Origin: Streptomyces finlayi
GTDB lineage: Bacteria; Actinomycetota; Actinomycetes; Streptomycetales; Streptomycetaceae
DNA length: 64,000 bases
Direction: 5' to 3'
Assembly: GCF_014216315.1 (NCBI RefSeq)
Contig: NZ_CP045702.1
Coordinates: forward strand, 186,001-250,000
A program made the position numbers and the translations under genes. The notes under the pieces are model-generated. The model made no database searches. It saw only the letters and a list, made by a program, of their open reading frames with translations, and had not been told where the DNA came from. The first letter of the stretch is position 1. The number at the start of each line of letters is the position of its first letter. Shown piece by piece: positions 48,820-56,998 of the stretch.

Positions 48820-50071
48820 ATGCCCGGCCACTCCCCCACCCGGCGCACCGCGCTCACCGGCGGGGCAACCGCCCTGCTGCTCACGCTCGCCGTCACGCCG
48901 GCGGTGGCCGCCACCGACAGCCCACCGGCCTCGCGGCACGGCGGTTCGCTGGTCCTGGTCGGCGGCGCCCTCAAGGAAGACAACACACAGGTGTACGGAG
49001 AGATCATCCAACGGGCAGGTGGCAGTCGCGCCCGTATCGGCGTGATCACCGCCGCCTCCGTACCTCCGAGCCAGGACCCCGATGCGGGCGACCCCGAGCG
49101 GTGCAGCAACTCCCGGTGCAACGGGGCCTACTACGCCGGCCTCTTCGAACGGCACGGCGCGGCCGACGCACAGTGGATCCCCGTCGACCTCGACTCCGTC
49201 TCCCACGCCGACTCGGACGCCGTCGTCCGCCAGGTCAACGCCATGACCGGCTTCTTCTTCGGCGGCGGCGACCAGTCCCGCTACCTCACCACCCTCCTGC
49301 ACGGGGCCGCACACACCGACACCAAGGTCCTGGCCGCGATCAGGGCCAAGCTGGCGCGGGGAGCCGTGGTCGCCGGCTCCAGTGCCGGAGCCCAGATCGC
49401 CGCGGGCCGTGACATGGTCACGGGCGGCGAGTCGTACGAGGGTCTGCGCGACGGGAGCAGCCCAGGCTATTTCGACGACCCCACCCGTCTCGGCTACGAG
49501 CCCGGGGGCGGCTTCGCATTCCTCCACTCCGGCCTGATCGACACCCGCCTTCGACACAGGCCACGACCGTGTGTACGCCCTTGAGGAGAACACCGCCCTG
49601 GTCGTGGACCATCCGGGGGGCGCGCGTGAGCGGTTGCGGGTGCTCGGACCGCGCGGCGTCGCTGTCCTGGACCTGCGGCCCGGTCGCGCTGCGCACGGTG
49701 CGGCCTGGTCCCTGTCAGGCGTGCGGTACTCCTACCTCACCGACGGCGACCGCTACGAGCCTCGCCATTGGCGTACCCTGCCCGCCGCCGGCAAGCGCCC
49801 GCTCACCCCGCACACGGCCACGCCCGTCGCCGCCAACACCGATGTGTTCTGCTCGGCGGCCAACCCGGCCGGCGTTCCGTACGCGTTTCTGAGAACGGCA
49901 CGCGCGCTGGCCGCCACCAGTGCCCAACGCAGCGCGGAGGCGACCACCTACGAGGACGGCCCGCGCTTCACCGTCACCTTCTCCAAGCCGCCCGCCTTCA
50001 CCGCCTGGAGCGACGACGGGTCAACACCGCAGACACTGATCGGCCTGGACGTCGGCGTGGCCGCCGGCTGA
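48820..50071 (+). pseudogene. Second cyanophycinase-like gene, frameshifted by a deletion
   Basis: The first frame (48820-49584) has a signal peptide, GGALKEDNTQVYGEIIQRAG, GFFFGGGDQSRYL and the nucleophile loop VVAGSSAGAQIAAGRDMV. After GLIDTR it runs into unrelated residues and stops. The true continuation is in another frame from about 49550 (AFDTGHDRVYALEENTALVV, then the C-terminal region to 50071). The lost stretch is the family segment D-x-H-F with the catalytic histidine, so the product would be dead even if read through. An intact relative is the gene at 43477. It lies between the peptidase and the regulator on the same strand. Confidence 0.8.
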
Positions 50072-50170
50072 GTCACCGTCCGCAACGGGCGGGGACCGGC
50101 CGTCCCGCCGGCCGGTCCCCGCCCGTAGGCTCGCCGAGCAGTCCGCACATCCGAAAGGAACCGAAGACCC

Positions 50171-51043
50171 ATGGCCTCTGGCGCGCTCGCAGAAGACATC
50201 CGGCACAAGCTGGGCGAGCTCAGTCCCGCCGAGCGCAAGGTGGCCCGTGTCCTGCTGGCCGGTTACCCGGCCGCCGGCTTCGAGACCGTCGCCGTGCTGG
50301 CCGAACGGGCCGCGGTCAGCGCTCCCACGGTCATCCGCTTCGCCAACCGGCTGGGGTACCGGGGGTTCCCCGACTTCCAGGCCGCGCTGCGGGCCGAACT
50401 CGACGAACGCAACGCCTCTCCTCTGTCCCTCTACTCCTCGGCCGGTTTCGGTCCCCCTCCGGAAGGGACGGACACCGAGTCGGCCCTGCTGCGGCATGGG
50501 AGCGAGGTCTTCACCTCCGCTGTCACCGCGACCCTCGCCGAGCTGCCTCCCCACGACTTCGAGCACGCCGTGCGGCTCCTCGCCGACGGCAAACGCCGCA
50601 TCACGCTCGTCGGCGGCCGGTTCACACACCTCCTTGCCCAGTACCTCGGTCTCCACCTCATGCAGTTGCGCGACGACGTCCGCTTCCTCCCCGACCGGGA
50701 CGTCGAACGCACAGCCGTGCTCGCCGCCCTCACCCGCCGGGACGTGATGGTCGTCTTCGACTACCGGCGCTACGAGGACGACAAGACCACGATGTCCTCC
50801 CTGGTTCAGGGCCAGGGAGGCAAGGTCGTCCTCTTCACCGACACCTGGCTCTCGCCCGCGGCGGCGCATGCCGAGGTGGTACTGCCCAGCCAGGTGTCGG
50901 CCCCCTCCCCGTACGACAGCCTCGTCCCGACGCTCGCGGTGCTGGAAACCGTCGTCGCGGGTGTGATGGGCACCCTGGGCGAGGAGGCACGCCGCCGCAT
51001 GCAGCACGGCGAGGACATCGCGCGCCGCGCGGGACTGTACTGA
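50171..51043 (+). CDS. RpiR/MurR-family transcriptional regulator
   Basis: A 290-residue regulator. The N-terminal HTH_6 domain reads LGELSPAERKVARVLLAGYP, then VAVLAERAAVSAPTVIRFAN and RLGYRGFPDFQAAL. The C-terminal SIS domain (about 125-270) has ITLVGGRFTHLLAQYLGLHL and VMVVFDYRRYEDD. SIS domains here usually bind a sugar phosphate, but members also occur in amino-acid and peptide catabolic loci. It follows the broken cyanophycinase and probably controls the importer operon, perhaps through the GTAACG palindrome. The ATG at 50171 has AAAGGAA upstream. Confidence 0.92.
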   Translation: MASGALAEDIRHKLGELSPAERKVARVLLAGYPAAGFETVAVLAERAAVSAPTVIRFANRLGYRGFPDFQAALRAELDERNASPLSLYSSAGFGPPPEGTDTESALLRHGSEVFTSAVTATLAELPPHDFEHAVRLLADGKRRITLVGGRFTHLLAQYLGLHLMQLRDDVRFLPDRDVERTAVLAALTRRDVMVVFDYRRYEDDKTTMSSLVQGQGGKVVLFTDTWLSPAAAHAEVVLPSQVSAPSPYDSLVPTLAVLETVVAGVMGTLGEEARRRMQHGEDIARRAGLY

Positions 51044-51050
51044 TGGGCTG

Positions 51051-51088
51051 GTGGGGCCGGCCCATCCGCGAGCGCGGGCGGGCCCCAC
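51051..51088 (+). terminator. Hairpin after the RpiR gene
   Basis: GTGGGGCC at 51051-51058 pairs with GGCCCCAC at 51081-51088, extended by GCCC/GGGC inside, starting 8 bp after the stop codon. It is a GC-rich terminator without U-tract. Confidence 0.65.
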
Positions 51089-51606
51089 GACAGAAGCGCT
51101 GCCCGGCGCGAGGTCCGGCGTCAGGAACGCTTGCGTCGCGCGAAGAGGAGAAGGCCCGCGCCGAGGGCGACGACCGCCCCGCGGGTGGCGTCCCGCTCAC
51201 GTGCGCGCAACGCGTTGGACGCGTTCGCGGATCTCGTCGAGGCAGCCGTCGACGTACACGGCCGGGAACTGGCCGTTCGCGTCGCTCTTCTGGCTCCGGA
51301 CACGACGGGCCTCCTCGCCCACGACACGGGGGACGGCATGTCGGAGGTGTTCAGGAAGGCCGACTGATGGGCTTCGACCACCACAGCGGGCAGGCGGGCG
51401 GCCCGGGCCAGGGGTGAGCTACGCTCTGCGGTCATGTATACCGGGACGGCTTCGCGCCACTCACGGATCGGCGACCCGGTGCCCTTCTGAGCGCCGTACG
51501 GGCCGACGCGGGCCCGCCGTTCGACCGAGGATCTCGTGCTGCGGCGCGGGCTCCGCCTCCGTCGTGTTGATCAGAGGCTCGACACATCAACCCGACAGGA
51601 GAACTC
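51089..51606. other. Gap between RpiR and dienelactone hydrolase genes
   Basis: About 520 bp without a well-supported gene. The - strand ends in a short hydrophobic tail (ATRGAVVALGAGLLLFARRK) stopping at 51121, and the + strand holds a 78-codon frame at 51131-51367. Neither has a good ribosome binding site or family. They may be remnants. Confidence 0.4.
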
Positions 51607-52341
51607 ATGCCCACCAAGACGCTTCGGATCCCCACCACGGACGGCCGGGCCGACGCCTTCGCCGCCTTCCCCGACCACGGAGAACGGCGCCCGGGCGTGC
51701 TGATGTACGCGGACGGCTTCGGTATCCGGCCCGTTCTGCGGGAGATGGCCCGCGAACTGGCCGGGCACGGCTACTACGTACTCGTTCCCGATCTTTTCTA
51801 CCGGCACGGCCCGGCACCGCTGACCGGGCTTCCCGCGCACATCGGAGAAGAGGCCCGGCTCGCGCTCATGGCCCAGGTGATGCCGTTGATCGAGGCACAC
51901 ACCACCGCACGTGCACTGCGTGATGCCGACGCCTACCTCAGCTTTCTCGCTGCCCAGCCCGAGGTCGCCGCCGGGCCGGTCGCGGTGACGGGCTACTGCA
52001 TCGGCGGCCTCCTGGCGGTGCGCACCGCCTCGGCCCACCCCGGGCAGGTGGCCGCCGTCGCCGCATTCCACGGCCCCGTGGGCGCGGACGGGCCCGGCAC
52101 CCTTGCCGGGATCACCGCCCAGGTCCACTTCGGCCACGCCGAGAGCGATCTGACGCCCGAGGCTCTGGGCGAGCTCAACCGGGTCCTGGACACCGCAGGG
52201 GTCGACTACACCTCCGAGATCTACCCCGGCACGGTCCACGGGTTCACCATGTCCGACACCGACGCCTTCGACCCCGCCGGGCTGCGTCGCCACTGGGACC
52301 GTCTGCTCCCTCTCCTCGGCCGCACAGTGACCACCAGCTGA
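51607..52341 (+). CDS. Dienelactone hydrolase-family alpha/beta hydrolase
   Basis: A 244-residue cytoplasmic hydrolase. The cysteine nucleophile lies in VAVTGYCIGGLLAVR, followed by a GHAESDLTPE acid region and the catalytic His in YPGTVHGFTMSD. The N-terminus (MPTKTLRIPTTDGRADAFAA) and the conserved YADGFGIRPVLREMA fit the family. The members hydrolyse lactones and esters; the physiological substrate is unknown. The ATG at 51607 has GGAG upstream. It converges with the dehalogenase-like gene. Confidence 0.92.
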   Translation: MPTKTLRIPTTDGRADAFAAFPDHGERRPGVLMYADGFGIRPVLREMARELAGHGYYVLVPDLFYRHGPAPLTGLPAHIGEEARLALMAQVMPLIEAHTTARALRDADAYLSFLAAQPEVAAGPVAVTGYCIGGLLAVRTASAHPGQVAAVAAFHGPVGADGPGTLAGITAQVHFGHAESDLTPEALGELNRVLDTAGVDYTSEIYPGTVHGFTMSDTDAFDPAGLRRHWDRLLPLLGRTVTTS

Positions 52342-52446
52342 GGTTCCGGCTCGAAAGCCACTGAAGCACAAGGCCGCGACAGCGGACGGCTGGCCATACC
52401 CATGTCGGCATGGTCGGCCCGCTTCGCCTGCCCGCTCGGGTCTGGA

Positions 52447-53340
52447 CTACAGCTGATCGAGGAATTCCTGGAGGGCCTCGGCGATGCGCTGGGGGGAGTC
52501 CTCCGGGAGGAAGTGGGTTCCCGTGACGCCGACTTCCCGCTGGTTGGGCCAGCTCCTCACGTACGCGAGGGCAGCCCCGGTCAGCACCGCGCCGGGCTCC
52601 CCCGCGATGAGGAGCTTGGGCACCTGGCTTCCCGAAGCCCAGGTCCCGTTGGCCTCGACGATCGCCGCGACGTCCTGCGGCTCCCCGTCGAGCGGCAACT
52701 CCCGTGCCCAGGTGAGCGTGGGCACCCGCGACCGACGCGTGGGGAACGGCGCGCGGTAGGCCGCCATCTCCCGCTCGTCGAGTGCGCGCAGGGTGCCCAT
52801 CGGGAGCATCTTCTCGACGAAGAGGTTGGTGTCGAGGACGATCTCCTCGCCCTTGTCGCCGCGCACTGCGCGGAACAGGGCGTCCCCGCCCGGCGGGAAG
52901 TCGGCCCAGCGGCGGCCCTGCACCACCCCTTCCATGTGGGCCAAGCCGTCCACGCGGTCCGCGTGGCGCCGGGCCCAGTCGAGGCCGAGGGCGGCGCCCC
53001 ACTCGTGCATGACCAGCGTGACCTTCCGGTCGGGCAGGACCGCGTCGAACCAGGCGTCAAGGTGCCTGGCGTGGTTTCCGAACCGGTAGGTGCCGTCCGG
53101 GGTGGGGCCGGACGCGCCCATGCCGGCCAGGTCGGGGGCCAGGTACCGACGGGTGGGTGCGAGGTTCGCGATGACGTTGCGCCACATGTACGACGAGGTC
53201 GGGTTGCCGTGCAGGAACACGACGGTGCGGTCGCCCGAGCCCGTGTCGACGTAGCTCATGCGCACGCCGTCCGCGTCGACGATCTTCCTGGGGTGCCGGT
53301 CGGTCCTGGTGTCGGGTGTTCCGGCCGGGTTCGGCGACAT
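52447..53340 (-). CDS. Haloalkane dehalogenase-like hydrolase with Glu nucleophile position
   Basis: A 297-residue alpha/beta hydrolase aligned over its whole length with haloalkane dehalogenases such as LinB. Halide-binding Asn46 (HGNPTSSYMWRN) and Trp114 are kept, as are the acid Glu137 (HMEGVV) and the base His276 (GTHFLPEDSP). The nucleophile is normally Asp in HDWG; here the codon is GAG and the motif is MHEWGAALG, so Glu113 replaces it. This should harm or alter dehalogenation. The ATG at 53340, seven bases after AAGG, gives normal length; an ATG at 53367 is weaker. Confidence 0.9.
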   Translation of the reverse strand: MSPNPAGTPDTRTDRHPRKIVDADGVRMSYVDTGSGDRTVVFLHGNPTSSYMWRNVIANLAPTRRYLAPDLAGMGASGPTPDGTYRFGNHARHLDAWFDAVLPDRKVTLVMHEWGAALGLDWARRHADRVDGLAHMEGVVQGRRWADFPPGGDALFRAVRGDKGEEIVLDTNLFVEKMLPMGTLRALDEREMAAYRAPFPTRRSRVPTLTWARELPLDGEPQDVAAIVEANGTWASGSQVPKLLIAGEPGAVLTGAALAYVRSWPNQREVGVTGTHFLPEDSPQRIAEALQEFLDQL

Positions 53341-53594
53341 CTGCTTACCTTGCTTTCCATGATTCATGACAGATGTTTCTAATGATCCATGCCGATTGAC
53401 CGTCGCAGACCGTTCGGGTCCGAAGCGTGAACGAGGTTGTCCCCCTGGTCCGGGACTTCCTGAGCTCTCACCCCTGGGTGAGGCGGGACGGATCACTCCC
53501 AGGCCCTCAGAGGCACCGGAATCCGCTGCCCACATGTTGACCAAGGTGACCATTACATGGACGGCGCGCATGCTGTGATCATCGTGCGGGCAGT

Positions 53595-54107
53595 ATGCCT
53601 GGCATGACGACCACCGGGACCCGGACCTCGTGCCTACTGGCCGCCGAACGGGCTGCGCAGCTCCTCACGACGGACGAGGTGGCGCACTGCTGGGAAGATG
53701 AGTCCGTACTGCCAGGGATGTCGGTGGGCGAACTGGCCGGCCATCTCGCGCGGAGCATCCTGCAGGTCGAGTGGTTCCTTGACGGCCCAGTGGTCGGCGT
53801 GGAAACGGTGTCACCAGTGCACTACTACGCCAGGCTTATGGGTACAGATGTGCCCGGCTCGGCGTTCAACGTCGGCGTGCGTGCACGGAGCGAGGAAACG
53901 GCCGCGGCCGGCCCCTCCGTCGTGGCTGAGCAGGCGCGGGCCACCTGCGCGCCTGAGCCGCCCACCCCCCGTCGGCACGTCACCGGCTCTCCCTTCGGCC
54001 CTCACCGGAAGAGCCGGTCAACGGAGACGTCGGGCTCCCTCGCCCTGCCCGGGCGCCATGCCTCCCCAGCGGATGCGCACACCGCAGAGTCGGGCAACCA
54101 TGGACCC
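53595..54107 (+). pseudogene. Truncated maleylpyruvate isomerase-type (mycothiol) protein
   Basis: From MTTTGTRTSCLLAAERAAQL the frame follows the N-terminal DinB/maleylpyruvate isomerase domain (MSVGELAGHLARSILQVEWF, then SPVHYYARLMGTDVPGSAFN) for about 110 residues. It then becomes low-complexity without stop and flows into the next small gene. The C-terminal two thirds of the family are missing, so it is probably a deletion remnant. A truncated but expressed protein cannot be excluded. Confidence 0.6.
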
Positions 54108-54113
54108 ATGCCC

Positions 54114-54332
54114 ATGCCACCGATCATCATTCACGCCCCGACACCGTCCGGCGGCAGGATCGTGACCGTCCACGCCAAGGGCCGCGACGAACGGCTCGGT
54201 CTCGCGCACAGCGATCACGATGTGATCGTCTTCCTCGCTGACGCAGGCCTGCTGGATCCCGAGCGGGTGCTCGACAACCCGGCAGTCGTCACCTGGGAGG
54301 GCGCAGAAGCTCACAGCTACGAGCCCGCTTGA
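54114..54332 (+). CDS. Small conserved hypothetical protein
   Basis: A 72-residue protein, MPPIIIHAPTPSGGRIVTVH, then RDERLGLAHSDHDVIVFLAD and AEAHSYEPA. I recognise the type as a small Streptomyces hypothetical of unknown function. It is in frame with the degenerate gene upstream, so the start is uncertain; ATG 54114 or 54108 are the candidates. Its ribosome binding site is weak. Confidence 0.65.
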   Translation: MPPIIIHAPTPSGGRIVTVHAKGRDERLGLAHSDHDVIVFLADAGLLDPERVLDNPAVVTWEGAEAHSYEPA

Positions 54333-54396
54333 GCGCTGCGGAGCCCGCGCAATATGACTGGCCCTGTCACGTATCCGGTCGCTAACCTCGGCAGTC

Positions 54397-54831
54397 ATGA
54401 ATCAGCGGCGGCAGAAAAAGCTCTCCCGGCATCTCTTCGCAGCCATCCTGCGGGGTGACGCCGCCCGCGCGAAGGCACTTCTGCGTGCGGGGGCAGACCC
54501 GCAGCGAGGCGACAGCGAGGGCACCACCCCTCTCTACGAGGCATCCGTGAACGGGAAGGCCGAGATCGCCCGCCTGCTCCTGGCGTCCGGGGCCGCCCCG
54601 GACACCGAGAGCAGCGGAATCGGCGCGGAGGGCACGCCGTTGTGCGCCGCCGCATGCTGGGGACACCTGGAGACGGTGCGCGAACTGCTGGCGCACGGCG
54701 CTGATCCGAACCTCCGTGAAGACCACGGCTCGGGCCGCTCTCCTCTGGACTGGGCGAACAACGGTCCCCATCCAGAGACCGCTGCCCTCCTCATCACAGC
54801 GGGAGCGCTCTCCCACGGGGCAACCGCATAG
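54397..54831 (+). CDS. Ankyrin-repeat protein
   Basis: A 144-residue soluble protein of three to four ankyrin repeats. The consensus phrases are FAAILRGDAARAKALLRAGA, TPLYEASVNGKAEIARLLLA, TPLCAAACWGHLETVRELLA and SPLDWANNGPHPETAALLIT. Such short bacterial ankyrin proteins act as protein-binding adaptors. No partner is evident. The ATG at 54397 is the only sensible start. The 3' side is a decayed decarboxylase on the other strand. Confidence 0.92.
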   Translation: MNQRRQKKLSRHLFAAILRGDAARAKALLRAGADPQRGDSEGTTPLYEASVNGKAEIARLLLASGAAPDTESSGIGAEGTPLCAAACWGHLETVRELLAHGADPNLREDHGSGRSPLDWANNGPHPETAALLITAGALSHGATA

Positions 54832-54899
54832 CATCGCCGTTCGGAGCCCGCGTACTGCGCCTCCCTCGACACCGCCCCCGCCGCCAGTGGGTTGGCCGC

Positions 54900-55720
54900 G
54901 ATCCGCGCTTCCACCGCAACGGGGCCAGCCCGTGCAGGACCGACTTGTGACAGTTGCGGTCGACGAGGGCGATCTCGTCGCGCGTGACGCTGTAGTGACC
55001 CACCATGCGGTCGGCGGTGGAATCGCCGTGGAGCACGAAGTACGTACGGTCGGCGCCGAAGACCCGGACCGCGTTGCGCTCCGCCTCGCCGATGGGGCCG
55101 CTGTGCTCGAAGAGCGAGCCGAGTTCACCGACGGAGATCGACAGGTCGCTGCGGAAGAGCCGCTCACCGTAGTAGTCGAAGAAGGCCCGGGCCGCGGCGG
55201 ACTTCAGGAAGGCGACGCCGCCCGCGTGCGCCGGTGTGTGCCAGGAGTACTCGTGCGCACGCGGGCGGCGTCGCCTTGAAGAACGGCGGCAGGACACTTT
55301 CGCGGTAGGCGCGGGCTGCGGCGCTGACCCGGCCCGCGATGAAGGCGGGGGTGTCTTCCATCGGCCAGATGTAGCCCACGACAGTTTCGGACACCCACAG
55401 AGGAAGTCGGTCGAGGGCCTGATCCGACTCGTCCGCCATCAGGAGGAACACAGGCAAACCCTTGAACCAGCGTTCGATCTGCCGCAGCACTGCCGCGCCA
55501 CCGCCCTCCGCCGCCGTGCTCGCATCGTGCTGGAGATCCCAGGCGACCACCGCTGCCGAAGGCCCCGCCTCCGTGTGCAGCGCCGCCCGCGCGTCCCGCG
55601 CGTTGTCGGCCCACCGCAGCTGAAGTCCCCGGTTCTCCAGCTCTTTGCCGACCCGCTTGAGCTGCTCACGGTTGGCACCTCCACCCCACGCATTGCCAGC
55701 AGAACTCTGCCGTCCGCCGT
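54900..55720 (-). pseudogene. Orn/Lys/Arg decarboxylase remnant
   Basis: The - strand reads in pieces as the N-terminal half of a biodegradative ornithine/lysine/arginine decarboxylase. NREQLKRVGKELENRGLQLR and ALDRLPLWVSETVVGYIWPM, then EDTPAFIAGRVSAAARAYRE lie in one frame. EYSWHTPAHAGGVAFLKS, FFDYYGERLFRSDLSISVGE and LVDRNCHKSVLHGL lie in another after a break near 55270. Another shift is near 55690. The PLP-lysine and the whole C-terminal half are absent. It is a clear pseudogene, and it is another arginine-related function lost in the window. Confidence 0.8.
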
Positions 55721-55847
55721 TGCTGTCCGCCTCTGCTCCTTGCTGCCCGAAGTGTCCCGCGCTCAGTTTCCGCCACTCGGCCCTTCTGCACCCTCAAGAG
55801 GGGCGGCGGACCGGTCGACGGGGAACCGGCGACGGGACATCGTCCGG

Positions 55848-56459
55848 TCAGCGAAGGGCCGCGTACACGATGAGGTTGTCGACGGGGTGGCCGTCGGCGT
55901 CGAACGCTCCGTCGCACGTGACCAGACGGAGCACGCGCTCGCCGGTCGCCCCGTACACCTTCTCCGTGGGGAAGGCGTTCTTGGACACGGTCTCCGTGCC
56001 GGTGACCGCGAAACGGGACGTGCCGCCCGCCCCGTCGGACACCACGATCTCCGCGCCTTCGGCGATCGAGTGGAGGTCGTGGAAGACGGCCTTGCCGAAG
56101 CGGGTGTCGTTGTGACCGATGAGCACGGCGGCCCCCGGCTCACCGGGAACGGCCCCGCCCGCGTACCAGCCCGCCGTCATGCCCTGTTCGGCCGACGGGA
56201 CCTCGACCGTGCCGTCCTCGTTGAGCCCCAGGCGCAGCAGCGTGCTGTCGATGCCGAGCGAAGGGACTGTCAGCCGGGTCGGCGCGGGCGCCTTGTGCGC
56301 TTCGGCTTCCGCCTCCGGGGAACGGGCGGCGGGTGAGGCCGTCCGGGCGGATGCCTCGGGGACGTCCGCCGTGCCGCACCCCGTGACGAGGGTGAGCAGC
56401 AGGCCGGCTGCCATGGCGGACGCGAGGGCCCGCCAGGACGATTCAGGTGTGAGGGGCAT
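55848..56459 (-). CDS. Class F sortase
   Basis: A 203-residue membrane-anchored or lipoprotein sortase of class F. The N-terminus has a hydrophobic signal ending LVTGCGTAD (possible lipobox), and residues 35-60 are a Pro/Ala-rich linker. The catalytic core has His in VLIGHNDTRFGK, Cys in RLVTCDGAFD and the Arg-containing end. It would link surface proteins to peptidoglycan. The ATG at 56459 follows GGAG by five bases. Its likely substrate is encoded just upstream. Confidence 0.9.
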   Translation of the reverse strand: MPLTPESSWRALASAMAAGLLLTLVTGCGTADVPEASARTASPAARSPEAEAEAHKAPAPTRLTVPSLGIDSTLLRLGLNEDGTVEVPSAEQGMTAGWYAGGAVPGEPGAAVLIGHNDTRFGKAVFHDLHSIAEGAEIVVSDGAGGTSRFAVTGTETVSKNAFPTEKVYGATGERVLRLVTCDGAFDADGHPVDNLIVYAALR

Positions 56460-56536
56460 GTGCACTCCGGTGCGCTGGTGATCGGGGAAAAGGGGTGGCG
56501 CCGCCCCCACGGGGAGCGGCGCCACTGTGTGCGGAA

Positions 56537-56896
56537 TCAGCCGTTGCGCCGAGCGGCGGACCGGCCGCGCAACACGAGGGCACAGGCACCGGCGAGCAGC
56601 ACCGCGCCCGCGGCCGAGCCGTACAGCGCGGTGTGGTCGGTGCCTTGGACGGAACGCTCCCCGGCGTCGACGCCGCCCCGCGGCATGGTGCCCGGCTCCA
56701 CCTCCGCGGGAACCGCGGACGGCTCTGCTCCCTCGGAAGCGGAGCCGGGGGTGGGGGTGGGGCTGGGGGTGGCGACGCTCGCCGTGGGCACCGGCGTGGG
56801 AGTGTTGTCGGCGACGGCCGCGGCGGTCGGGAGGAGCACCGCTCCGGTGGCGACGGCGGTAAGGACGGCGGTACGCAGGGTCGTTCGAAGGGACAT
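56537..56896 (-). CDS. Secreted Pro/Thr-rich protein with C-terminal membrane anchor
   Basis: A 119-residue exported protein. It has a signal peptide (about 1-29), a Pro/Thr/Ser-rich stalk (TPTPVPTASVATPSPTPTPG), then a single membrane helix (YGSAAGAVLLAGACALVLRG) and the basic tail RSAARRNG. It lies 77 bp upstream of the class F sortase on the same strand. The layout is that of a small surface protein, but I see no canonical LPxTG-type sorting signal, so being a sortase substrate is inference. Confidence 0.8.
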   Translation of the reverse strand: MSLRTTLRTAVLTAVATGAVLLPTAAAVADNTPTPVPTASVATPSPTPTPGSASEGAEPSAVPAEVEPGTMPRGGVDAGERSVQGTDHTALYGSAAGAVLLAGACALVLRGRSAARRNG

Positions 56897-56998
56897 GAAG
56901 AACTCCGATTCCAGCTCGGCATGGGTGGTGCCCGCGCTCGGATACGCGTCGGGCGACGCCGGCTTGTTCCAGACTGGAGTGAAGTTGTGAGGAAGCTG

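Noticed and set aside
53595..54332. One 245-residue protein
   Set aside because: The frame joins a truncated isomerase-type domain, a low-complexity bridge and a small conserved protein that normally stands alone; read as two units.
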